This document shows, piece by piece, positions 1-10,242 of a stretch of DNA of 64,000 bases. The notes beneath the pieces were generated by a model. It had not been told where the DNA came from, made no database searches, and saw nothing but the letters and a program-made list of their open reading frames with translations. The stretch spans positions 34,434,501 through 34,498,500 of the forward strand of contig CM027377.1 in assembly GCA_015680905.1 (NCBI GenBank). The letters run 5' to 3'. Each line of letters starts with the position of its first letter. Position 1 is the stretch's first letter. This DNA comes from Coptis chinensis (lineage: Eukaryota > Streptophyta > Magnoliopsida > Ranunculales > Ranunculaceae). Both the position numbers and the translations under genes were made by a program.

Positions 1-113
1 GAAAGGAGACTTTAGTACTGGAGAGTGTGAATGTATGAAAGACTAAAAATCATCAAACAGTATAATCCAGGTCAGCACAAAACATACATCATGATAGTCT
101 GAAATGAATTCAC

Positions 114-1327
114 CTTCAGAATCTTGTGAACTTGCACAAATGGACAGAAGCATGTTGAATGTACTCAAGGTCGGATTTCCAATCAATTCAGTAAAACAGA
201 ATGCCTCCTTGACAGCTTTTTGACTTCTACAGATATTGAAAAACTTCACATGATAAATCTGGAACCACATTAAAATTAGAATACAACAGACTGAAGCATT
301 TTCAATCAGAAAGACAATATAGAAAGACTATTAGCATGACCTTTCTTTCTTTCTTTCTTTCTGTTTTTTAATTTTTTTTTTGGGGGGGGGCACATATTCT
401 CAATAGGAAGACGCCTTCCAGTGGGTAAGGAAAAACATATACAAAAGGTAATAGTCAAAAGTCAAATTCAATGACAACAATCATTACAATAAATGGTGAC
501 AAAGATACCAATAGCACAAGGCATAGATATTTTCCCACCAAATTGGTGATGTTGGGTTGAAATATCCAAAATATGGAAATGTACATGGGCTGATCGAAGA
601 GGTCTCTTGATAGATCCAGATGATACTGCAAGTTACCCGTCCACAAAAATTCGTTTCTATCATTCAACAACAAAAGTTGTTCGGGATACATCCTTCATAC
701 TTCCATACGTGAGCCTAAGGTTTTCAAAACCCATATATTGGTCGCCCAAACAAAATTTTGTCTCGAATGGAATTGCAAACAAACAATTGATAACTAGAAA
801 AGACCAAACTAAAACCGGAAAAAAAAAAAACAAGCATAAAGGCAAACACAAAGAACAGGGAAAAAGCATAAATCACCACCAGGTTCTTCTTTTATAGGGT
901 TCTTTTCTAGGCGAGGTTTGAGAAGGTGTTATGTCTTAGTATTCACAGCTAAAGCAGATAGAAACTACCTTATCCATATCGAGCAAACCTTTTCGGTCCA
1001 TCGATTTCAGCAATTCTATGCAGTCTGATAACCTGCTAAAGACAGATTTATCATTACTTCTATTATTGCTATAGCAAGCTGACAAAGAGTGGATACTTAG
1101 GTAATGCCATACTTAGGTAACAACAAATGAGGTATAAAATAGATAACTTCTTTCAATTCTAGTGGATAAATATGCAACAAAATTGTTAATGATGAATGGT
1201 ACCTTCCAGCTCTCAGCAAACGGTTGTAGTTGCTTAGGTACTTTGGCTCATTGTCTTGAATATTGGCATGTCTTCCTTTTAGTGGAGGGGATTCATCCCA
1301 ACCACTCTGATTGTTCTGAGCTGCAAT
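114..1327 (-). CDS. MRL1: MRL1-like PPR protein gene, internal exons (partial, 5' end doubtful)
   Basis: Three minus-strand exons join in phase: 1203 up to at least 1327, 1032-969 and 258-114. Their products (ending YNRLLRAGR; then LSDCIELL through LLDMDK; then IYHVKFFNICRSQKAVKEAF and NPTLSTFNMLLSICASSQDSE) match the start of the pentatricopeptide array of MRL1 as I recall the family. MRL1 is the chloroplast PPR protein that stabilises rbcL mRNA. Splice sites are GT-AG: donor at 1202-1201, acceptor ending at 1033, donor at 968-967, acceptor ending at 259, donor at 113-112. The rest of the PPR array would lie left of position 1. Upstream, the frame meets an in-frame TAA at 1330-1328, and only about 0.9 kb separates this exon from the next gene. 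The family's long N-terminal part is therefore not found here. Either an acceptor (TGCAG, near 1322) starts the exon after the stop, or the copy is truncated or broken. Identity is fairly sure; integrity is not. Confidence 0.72.
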
Positions 1328-1439
1328 TTATTTTCCCGTGTCTCTGGGGAGCTCCCAACCATCTTCCATTTTACTGGATGAGCCATCTTTACTCTGTGCA
1401 AGAGCCATTTGTCGCTTCAAAGACACCAGTCCTCTAAGA

Positions 1440-2262
1440 AGCATAATTTGTAGAACGTTAGTACAGTAAGCAACTTACAAAAACATGTCTGAGCACAAAT
1501 GTGTGAAATTACCAGGGAATTAGGGTACCCGGCCATGTCAATCCCCTCACGGCGTCTACACAAAAACATTAGAATCTTCAAGAATACCATAATGCAGATA
1601 GAATTCATTGCAGACAAGGAAAGCCAAATCGAATCTGTGCAGTTTCAGAAATGGGAAGGCATGCAATGAGGCTGAAACCACCATTTGTGCCTGTAAATTC
1701 CGTGGTTCGTGGAAGACCCGTTCTTTTAGGAAAGACCTTAGCGGCCAGTATTTTCACTTTCAAAAATGCAGAATAATTTGTGGAAACAGGGAAGCTGGAG
1801 TTACAATAAAGCCCACACTTATGGATGATGCATGGAGCACATTTGGGGTGTCTGTCGCCTTCTCTTATGACTGATAGCTAATTGTGTAGAAAACAAATCA
1901 AAACTTACCTCCTTCTGGAGGTAAAAGGATGTACCAGAGATGTAGCTCATTGAACTGAAGCTCATTTATTTGATAGTCACATCAATCTGAATATACCTCA
2001 TTGTGTGTGGCTCTATGGAAAGTATACAGGATTTCATGTTTATCAAATGTATATAAAATTGTTCCATTCAATCATAAATATTGCAATTATAGTAGGATAA
2101 AGTAGTAGTCATCCAGGATACATAAGTAAAAAAGAAAAAGAAAACATAACAGAACAAAATAATGAAAGAATATCAGATCTAGTTCGTTTGATACATAAGG
2201 ATGCAGCAGAGGCACAAAACCCGTGAGAACAATTTTCTGACAATTAGACGTCAACTCGACTT
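1440..2262. other. Stretch between the MRL1-like exons and the LLG gene, no gene recognised
   Basis: The minus strand has an open frame of roughly 90 codons between about 1884 and 1612. I do not recognise its product, and no splice sites tie it clearly to the neighbouring MRL1-like exons. It could be a diverged upstream exon or chance. The part next to 2262 would hold the 3' untranslated region of the minus-strand LORELEI-like gene. Confidence 0.3.
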
Positions 2263-2903
2263 TTAGAACATCTGGATTAACAATACAAAGCAGATGGCTG
2301 CAACTAGATATGAAGAGAGACTCCGAACTGTGTAACCCGTGTTTTTTTGTAGTTTAAGATTGTCAAATTCGGCACAATCAAGTCCATCCTTCCCTTCCCT
2401 GCATTGACTTGCAAACAAGCCAGGAGGGTATCTCCCATACAGATTTATGTAACTGAACATGGTGGAGGCACAATCACTCTCAAGGTTATTTAAATTATCA
2501 CGAAGAGGGCACGCAAACTTCTTGAAAGCATCACAACATTGTTTAGGAGGAAATTGAGGTCCTTTGCACTGACTTGTAATGATAGTGTAGTTTTGTAACT
2601 CTAGATTCGTTTGACAACCTATATTATGTAAACAAAATATTTAACACTATGAAATAACAAAATGTGTTATATTAGTAAGAAAATAAACAACTCTCACTTG
2701 TTTTGGCTTGAAGAAGCGATCGATAGGTTGATCCGACAGATTCTTGTTCAAAGATATTATCTACAACAAACGTTAATCAGTTGCATGCAAATAAATAAAT
2801 AAATAAAAAGAAGGTAAATAAACAGATTCAGAAAAGAACCAGATATGAATGGGCTGGAAAAGGCCAAGCTAACAAAAAGGAAGAAGAAAATGCAGCGAAC
2901 CAT
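2263..2903 (-). CDS. LLG: LORELEI-like GPI-anchored protein (LLG/LRE family)
   Basis: Three exons, 2903-2840, 2760-2698 and 2618-2263, join in phase with GT-AG introns into a 160-residue protein, a normal length for LORELEI/LLG proteins. Residues 1-18 are a hydrophobic signal peptide starting MVRCIFFF. The mature part has the eight-cysteine pattern of the family (C44, C60, C70, C71, C79, C92, C115, C124), a glycosylation site N52-Y-T within the family motif NYTIITSQCKGP, and the signature MFSYINLYGRYPPGLFA at 96-112. Residues 143-160 form a hydrophobic tail typical of a GPI-attachment signal. LLG proteins sit at the plasma membrane as chaperones and co-receptors of FERONIA-type receptor kinases and bind RALF peptides. 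The sequence does not tell whether this is the pollen, ovule or vegetative paralogue. The start is the first ATG in frame with the signal peptide. Confidence 0.93.
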
Positions 2904-3392
2904 TTTTTTCTTTTGTCTCCCTTCTTCTCCCTATCACCTTTGAATTGAAAGAGAGAGAAAGGGAGGACGAAAATAGGTACGTTTCGGTTTTTAAGTAACG
3001 TAATATTATGAGTAATTCCAGGAAAAACCCACGTATCTCTCTATAAACGCCACCTCTCTCTCCCTTATTCTTTCTCTTGAGAGTCTACCATATCTCTATC
3101 GATTTGGTTTCTTATGGTTTCTTTTTCTTACAGATTTTGATTCATATTTTGCTTTCTTGGGTGATAATTCGATTGATATTTTTTAAAGGAATTTTGCAGG
3201 TTGAAGACGTATGACATGGTGCTTTTGTTGGGTTTATAGCAAGCCTTTTAGGGGTATGTGGGTATCACAAATTCGATCACCATTTGTTTTTGTAATTTCA
3301 GCATGTCAAGAATATTGCATTGGCTAGAGTGGCTCTTAAATCTTAATATTCTCTTGTATGTTGGGTAAACACTGAAAATAGAGTGTACCAAG
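2904..3392. other. Upstream region of LLG, with CT-rich leader-like sequence
   Basis: This is the promoter side of the minus-strand LLG gene. On the plus strand, 3050-3200 carries CT-rich, leader-like sequence with possible splice signals, but no coding exon follows before the small TIR element at 3393. It may be the remains of a divergent gene start or simply 5' flank. Confidence 0.3.
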
Positions 3393-3705
3393 CATGGAAC
3401 AAAATATCGCCGATATATATCGGTATTTTGGTATATTGATATTTTTGATATATATATATCCATTGAATATAGAATATTTTTTTTCCGATATATATTGGAA
3501 TTTCCGATATAAAATTTTATATCACCGATATAATTGATATATTCGATCACCGGTTGACTTTTTGACTATTTTTTAATATATTTCTGATATTTTTGATATT
3601 ATATGTCTAATATTTCTGATGATCACAAAAATAATAGATATATCCGATATATATCGGTTTTTAGGTACACCAATATATTGATCGATATCGATATTTTGGG
3701 CCTTG
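3393..3705. mobile_element. Small TIR element (MITE), ATATCG-rich, copy 1
   Basis: This 313-bp element is flanked by exact 8-bp direct repeats GTACCAAG (3385-3392 and 3706-3713). Its ends are inverted: the left begins CATGGAACAAAATATCG and the right, reverse-complemented, begins CAAGGCCCAAAATATCG. The interior is dominated by GATATATATCGG-type palindromic words and encodes nothing. An 8-bp duplication fits hAT-like (or Mutator-like) non-autonomous elements. Copies at 14711 and 42369 share the end design but are clearly diverged from this one. Confidence 0.75.
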
Positions 3706-4830
3706 GTACCAAGTACTCCGAATGACCTGCAGTGGAATATACACATACAAACCAAAATTAGCAATACAATTATTCTATAGTTTTCTTACACAAAAAAAAA
3801 CTATTCTATAACTTTCATGTCAGCATATTGTTCATTCCGTATTCCAAGTTCTTCAAGAGATCAACTAACTTTAAAAATGAAACACCCAACTCAAAATAGT
3901 GGGCTACTGAAACTTTAGTAGTATCCACTTATCAGCTTACACCAACTTGAGTGGATTTTGGTGGATTCGAACCGCCGTCTCAGATGCACTCAAACTCTCA
4001 AGTGCTTTACCGTTTAAGCTAAAAATCCACTTAGGTATACAAAAATAACGTCTACACATACTCAAGGATCAATTACCATAAAACTATTTGCATTCATGCA
4101 GAGTCCATAAACGTGCCATAGTATTATTTTCCAGCATGCTCTTTTACAATAATAGGCACTCCAATATTTTTTTTTTCTGCACCCAAGCCAGCGGCAATAT
4201 TTTCTTCAAACTTAAGATCATTTCTTTGCTTCTCACACGAGTACAAAGACACGCAAACCTAAACTAAATAAGTTGGTATTTCACAAGAATATAAATTGGA
4301 TTTTGGTCCCCCCCCCGGCATTCAGTAGGCAAACTAGAATACCCAAATTACAGTATGAATCTCAGAATTTCCACAAAAAACTCTTAGGACAGAATGTCAA
4401 TCTTAGTACTATGACATGGACCTTAAACTGAAACAGCTAGTGCAAAGAAGACTGCATTACGCGTTTGCAATGGCAGTTTCAAAGAGATGAATTACTGCTA
4501 GCTGCTTGCCCAAAGATTATAAATTCATCAAAAACGGGAAACTCTGTTTAGATAAACCCATCAATTCTTAAATTGGTATTTTCATAACCATATGTTTAGA
4601 GTCCTCATGTTTAGGTCAAAAGCAATATCAAATTCTTATGGAAGCCAAAGTAATAATAAATGAAATCTAAATAATGGGAAAATTACATATATTGACTCGT
4701 TAGGCAATGAAAGAATGTAGAACGATTAAAATTTCCCACAATATCAAGAGACAATAGTTCTTCAACAAAGATTATTTCATACAATGTCTAAACACAAAAC
4801 CACATGTAATCTTACAGAACGCCTGGTGTT
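3706..4830. other. Intergenic stretch between MITE copy 1 and JMJ20
   Basis: No coding region is recognised apart from the tRNA-like segment at 3951-4031. Short C-runs and T-runs occur near 4310 and 4170. The right part would be the 3' flank of the minus-strand JMJ20 gene. Confidence 0.4.
3951..4031 (-). repeat. tRNA-like / SINE-like segment with Pol III A and B boxes
   Basis: On the minus strand an A box TAGCTTAAACG (4021-4011) and a perfect B box GGTTCGAATCC (3973-3963) have tRNA-like spacing. The 5' end GTGGATTTT (4031 downward) pairs with AAAATCCAC at the 3' end. The anticodon arm is imperfect, so a functional tRNA is unlikely. A tRNA-derived SINE head or a tRNA pseudogene is more likely. 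No poly-A or poly-T tail was delimited. Confidence 0.55.
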
Positions 4831-4978
4831 TCAAGTTCAACTAGTTTAGATGTAACAACTGCGTCTTCAAGGCTTGATTCAACACCCAGATGAGTAAACG
4901 CAAAGTCAAGTTCAACTAGTTTAGATGTCACAACAGTCTTCAAGGCCTGATTCAACACCAAAATGAGTAAACGCAAAG
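4831..4978. repeat. Tandem duplication covering the 3' coding end of the JMJ20 gene
   Basis: Unit A (4831-4905, 75 bp) and unit B (4906-4978, 73 bp) are nearly identical and both start TCAAGTTCAACTAG. Unit B is what the minus-strand JMJ20 frame reads as its C-terminus. Unit A lies just downstream and also codes in a compatible frame, ending with TAA at 4814-4812. Unit B lacks 2 bp relative to A, which shifts the frame and places the stop at 4923-4921. Confidence 0.85.
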
Positions 4979-7900
4979 TCTATCATTCTGACAAGATCTT
5001 CAGGACGACACACCCTAGGAAAAGCAGCTTTGTCTAATTCCAACTCATCAAAATTGACTATGGAAGGCCCATTTGTATCTGAGCGTTGTTCCCATTGTTC
5101 ATAAATCATCTTATATGTTCTCTCCAAATCCTTGCACAATTCCACAAACAGAGGCTCCTTCAACACTTCTCTCACCTCCAATAAGCTGCTCGTATTTTCA
5201 TTCAAGGCCTCTACTGATTTCATGCTCAAGGCGACTTGCTTTATAAATCTAAGGTTCGATAGTACATGTTGAGTGCTAAAGAGTGTACCCTTCATTGGTT
5301 TATGGTTGACTTTATCACTCAAGTACAACAGGATCAAACTAGCAAAGGAGAAACGCACAATGAAGCTGAAGAAGTCACAAAAGTTCATGCCTGTGATCAA
5401 AAGAATAATAAAATATAAAGACCTAACACGACAAAAAAAGACCCCCAGAGCTATTAAGTTTGAGACCCACTTGTGCTGAATATGAATTTTAATGGAGCAG
5501 CCAGCATCAAGATGATTTTTCTTTTTTATATTATTTAACCCTATTTTCTGCCCCTTCTCTCAAGGAGATTAGTGGACCAGTTCTTAGTTATTACTACTGG
5601 TGGTGGCATTTGATCCCAGATTATTGGTTCAACTCCTTCAGACCTAACCAATCACCACCAAACTCAATTGCCAAAAAACATCATCTAATCAACTTTTAGC
5701 CAAAAAATCTCCTAGGATGGATAACTGAATGCCAAAGAGCAGGCTCGTGACATAACAGGTAACCTTCAGGTAAGGGATAGGTAGGAAGGTAATCTTGTCT
5801 TTCTGCTGTCCCGATTCCATTTGTATCCCTAGATTATTCTTTTTGTTATCTGAAGTTCTATACTTTTACCTGTGTTGGCTGCAAGATTCCGCTGACAGAG
5901 ATCTTCAAAATTGTCACAAATATCCTGAATGTCCTCTATGTACTCTTTTGCTACTTTGTAATCTGTGTGAAGTAGCTTCCACTGAAAAGCAATCATATAA
6001 CAAAGCTGTTATCTTAAAACTCAACATGGTTATAAAAACCAAAAAAAGGAATCCTGCAATCTCTATAATAAGTCAAACACTCAGACTACGTGGATCAATC
6101 ACTTGGTCCTGCTTACCACCCAAGAAAGATTATGGGCATTGAACCAATTGTGGTTTATTGAGATGGTATCATCCTGCAAAGAGTACAAATAGTAGTTCTT
6201 AAGTTTGTCAGGAGAAAAGGAAAAGAAAATGTAAGCAACCATACACTTATTTAGTACTATTGCTATTATTAGTTTATTCGGGACCCTGCAAATTCATTTT
6301 CTCAACATACTGATGAGAAACACGTTTTGTTTGGTTCAACAAATAAGTGAGTCCGATGTAATCACAGAGCAAAATTATATGCTTACATCCTTTTGAAGCT
6401 TATAGTCCATACTCCATGTCTCCATAGACAAAGTTACCACCCAACTCAGATACCATCGCTTTATTTATCTGTTTCACTTTATCTGTTGTACCTAAAGCAA
6501 GCTGAGGTTGAATCTGTGATCTCAAGGTCACAATGGAGATCTCCCAATAAGATTACTTTTGTTTCATTTCACCCCATTTGTTTTTCCCAGTCAACAGCTC
6601 AGCTAGCCTTTTTTTTTAAGATAGATTACAGCTTGGCTTGTCAGAGCCATGGGAAACAACAAAACTGGCAAGAGATCCTCTAGGGAGGATTAATTTCCCC
6701 ATGTCTTTTAGAGCTTACGCTTAAAAGGCCGAAGCAAGAAACCTTATCTCTCGGTCGACAAAAAGCAGACTAATATCTGATAACAGAAGTATATTGAATA
6801 TTTGGTTTCATTTTGTTTGTGGGGTTTTTATTATTATTATTTTTTTTTGAGCTACTAGTTGACTTGAACAATACAAAAAATCCAAAGCCAAAAAGATGGT
6901 AGTTGTTTCGAATTTTAAGGAATTATAAACAGTCCCATTATAAATATATAACATGCTTTTAAGAGTTCAATTTTAACGAGAAGTTTATTCAATAATAAAT
7001 TTAACAGGAATTCGGTTAACCTGAACAGCAGAGGCAAGTTTTTAAGTGAATGCATCATGATGAGTAGCATCTAGAAATTAACTTGAGGTTGAGAGTGTAC
7101 CAGATTATGAACTTGGTGATACCATCCACTGGGCACAAAGATAATTTCCTTTTGATCTTGAGTGCATTCCACCCAAATAGCCTGTGGAGATATGTATGAA
7201 AGTATTGGTTGTAAAAGAAATTTGAAGGTAGAAACAACATGAAGCCATGTGTTAGAAAGTCACTCGCAAAGCTCACTTATCAAATGATGGAAAAATAGAA
7301 CAAACTAGTACCTTCTTAAAACCTGGAAATTTTGTTTCGGAAACATCACCAAAAATGTCGTATACAGAGTTTTTCATGCTCCTGAATAAAGAAAGAAAGG
7401 CGAGGTTAATACATGCTTATTGTATTTAATAAATTAATCATTCTCATAAAGCAAATAAGCAATTTAGTGAAACACTTGTCAACCAATTTATAGAGCACGC
7501 AAAGAGTTCAAATAGACATGTTAGTAGATTGATGAATTCACAAAGATGTCCTAGGAATAAATATATACTATCAATGAATTGATAAATATTATGTGAATTT
7601 ACTATACTATGTGTTGCGACCCAGAATATGGATGTCAGAGGATTCGAATGGGCTACACGTGATCTCAAACAAGGCCGAAGATGAACACCTAGCAATATAC
7701 CAATTTATTAAAAAGGGCATATTCACCACTAAAATGTTTCCCTACAATTTAATATGAGCCTCTCATATTAAATCTCAGAGTTGCAAACTACAACCAATTG
7801 TCAGAGTGATTTATGCTATTTTTATGCAAGGCAATATATCGACTGCTTCAGCCTTCAGCTAGAAAAGGTGGCTATATTCCATACCTATCAAATACATGGT

Positions 7901-9182
7901 GACACTGGGAAGGAGATAGAAAATGCCATTGTTTCTTTCCACATACATTTGCTGACCAGCTATATGACCTGAAAACGTCAGCATGAAGAGGAGTCCACGT
8001 ACCTACAATATGTTACTTTATTTTAGTTGTCTAAAGACTATGACAAAAAACTTTAATAAAAAAAGCTACTTATTACATGACTACATAACAAGAACTAAAT
8101 ATCTCATTAGAAAGACACAAGTTCTGAGGGATGCATTTGTGTATCATTGAAACTTTCGTGTTTATGCACAAACCTTTTGTTCCCATGTATACAAAACGAT
8201 AGTCAGAGCAACTTATTTCGTTTTTCTCCTGATAAGTATCAGTATCCGTGTGCATGTGATAACTGTTGAGATATAGGTTGAGCCAATCATCACGAAAAAA
8301 CAAAGGAGTTGTGTAAGCTATATATTCTGGGTACTCCTGAGAATAAATATCAATAGATGAGGGAGCAAGCAAAATGCCTGATATTGAAGGCTCTGAAATA
8401 TATAAATTAGATGCAGATGTACTATATGGTGTGGACAGAAGACATGATATATCACTTGTTTTTCTCTGTTACAGTTTACTGTTACTACTAATAGATATAT
8501 TGATGTCAACGTCACAATTTAGCCCAAAAAGCATACACAAAAATTTATGCAAATCACTTGAATAAAATATCACCCAAGAAAAGTATAATAAGAAGAGTGG
8601 GAGGAAAACATCACGACATCCATTCTTGTAAAGCGTATAAAATGTGGTTAAATCACGAAAAAACAAGTGGCAATAGATGATACTGACTCCAGAAAGGTTG
8701 TAATTGTATTTTTTACAAAATTAAGCCAGTGTTTGATTAATTTGGCAGAATCCATTTATGAAGAATGTGTTTTTTCTAACATGTCTTGCAATTTTATTAT
8801 ACTAGAGTTTGGTTTTAGGAGTAGAATTAGTAGTGAGATTAAAACTTATATAACATACCTTAACAAAATGCCAGTCTTTCAAATATAGGAGAGACTCATC
8901 ACTATCAAGCCAGTTCTTGATAAAGTCTGCCACAGACATTTCAACTCTCTTCTGCTCTGCCAACTCTTCAACCTGGACTAATGATTTGCCAAAATGGGTA
9001 GAAAAAAAATTAAGATTGGGTTTACCATCAGAGGTCACCCAATCTTTACATGCCTTCCAATCATCCATAAGTCCTGTCAAGACAACAGGTTCGTTTTTTA
9101 CTAAATATTTCTCCGTGAATTCTTTATAACTTATTTCCTTGCCATTCACTCTCTCCACTTTCCCTCCAACTTTCACACCCAT
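4921..9182 (-). CDS. JMJ20: JmjC-domain 2-oxoglutarate/Fe(II) dioxygenase, JMJ20/JMJD4 type
   Basis: Eight exons (9182-8859, 8336-8174, 8002-7885, 7381-7312, 7181-7101, 6173-6117, 5981-5870, 5390-4921) join in phase with GT-AG introns into 464 residues, close to Arabidopsis JMJ20. The N-terminus starts MGVKVGGKVERVNGKE. The JmjC fold carries the iron ligands H169 and D171 (in PLHADVF) and H247 (in GWYHQVHN); other conserved segments are SCSDYRFVYMG and ISINHNWFNAHNLSWV. In Arabidopsis, JMJ20 is reported with JMJ22 to remove H4R3 methylation and promote GA3ox expression in seed germination; animal JMJD4 hydroxylates eRF1. The substrate of this copy is inference. The last exon contains unit B of a tandem duplication, and the final residues GLEDCCDI appear to arise from a 2-bp loss. 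All catalytic residues are intact, so activity is plausible. The start is the ATG of the conserved N-terminus. Confidence 0.93.
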
Positions 9183-10016
9183 CTTTCCCCGCCCTTGTCA
9201 AACTAAAAATACTAGTATCGTTTCCCCGGGGAGTTGTGCAAACTAAAAAGGGAGAGGGAATATCTGGGTAAAGCCCGGGGAGGTTGATTCAGACTAGTAA
9301 CCACTGGTTTTGCAGTGGGGAGTGAGCGGAGCTGCTATAAAGCGGAGGGAGATGTTTTACTGTGATGCGGGGGAGGGGGTGGCCGGGGGGAGAGGAAGGT
9401 ATTTGGGCAAAAAAAAAAAGATGAGGAGAGAAGATGAGAAGATGGAGGACAGAAAGGAAGATGGAAGTTTTGTGGAAAAAGATAGCCCCCTTCTTCCTTA
9501 AAATCGTTGGTTTTGTCCCATCCCCCCCCCTCTCAAAATGTTCGAATATGTTTTATTAAGTGGGAAGTTTTATTAGGGACCTCTAGTAGAGAGTTTCGGA
9601 ACCCATCATCTAAATAACGGGCTCGGGCTAGCATTCCTCCACAACCGAAAAGCTAGTGTGCGCAGGGTGTATCCATGCATCTAGGCAGGGGATTCGTGTG
9701 TATTGCAACAAAGAAGTATTGTCAACGACTCTCATTCCTGCACGCACACATACATCGTGATGCATCCTAGATGCCCTCTTTTTTTTTTTATATCAATAAA
9801 ATATATATTTTTTTTTTTTTTTTTTAAACTAAGAAAAATAAAAAAGTTGTCTACTAGTACCACTATACTAGTAATTTCTATTTGGAAAATAAAAATAGTA
9901 TATGAGAATCTATAACGAATACAAAGTTGAAATATGTCCAATTTGTTAACTATGATTAACAGTGTGTAAGGTTAAAGTAAATTTGGGGATTAATAGGTAT
10001 ATGGATCCCCCCCCCC
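9183..10016. other. Upstream flank of JMJ20, with homopolymer runs
   Basis: This is the promoter side of the minus-strand JMJ20 gene. It holds a purine-rich GA stretch (9360-9480), T-runs around 9780-9830 and a run of C at 10007-10017. Short open frames here are low-complexity and resemble no known protein. Confidence 0.4.
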
Positions 10017-10242
10017 CGGCAGAGCCAGAAATGTAAGTGAGGGTGAGCCACCCATAAACCAAGCATTAAAAAAAAAAAAAAAAACACACTAATTTTTTTT
10101 TAACTAAAAATTCAAACCCGATCACAAAACAAATATATTTCGAACATAAAAAAATCATATAAAATAATTGCAATAAATGTAATATAAATAAAATAATAAA
10201 AGAAAAAATAATTCAATCTAAACAAATACTTATTCATAGTTG

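Noticed and set aside
3951-4031. Functional tRNA gene
   Set aside because: A and B boxes are good but the anticodon stem and loop do not fold well, and the end pairing is longer than a tRNA acceptor stem.
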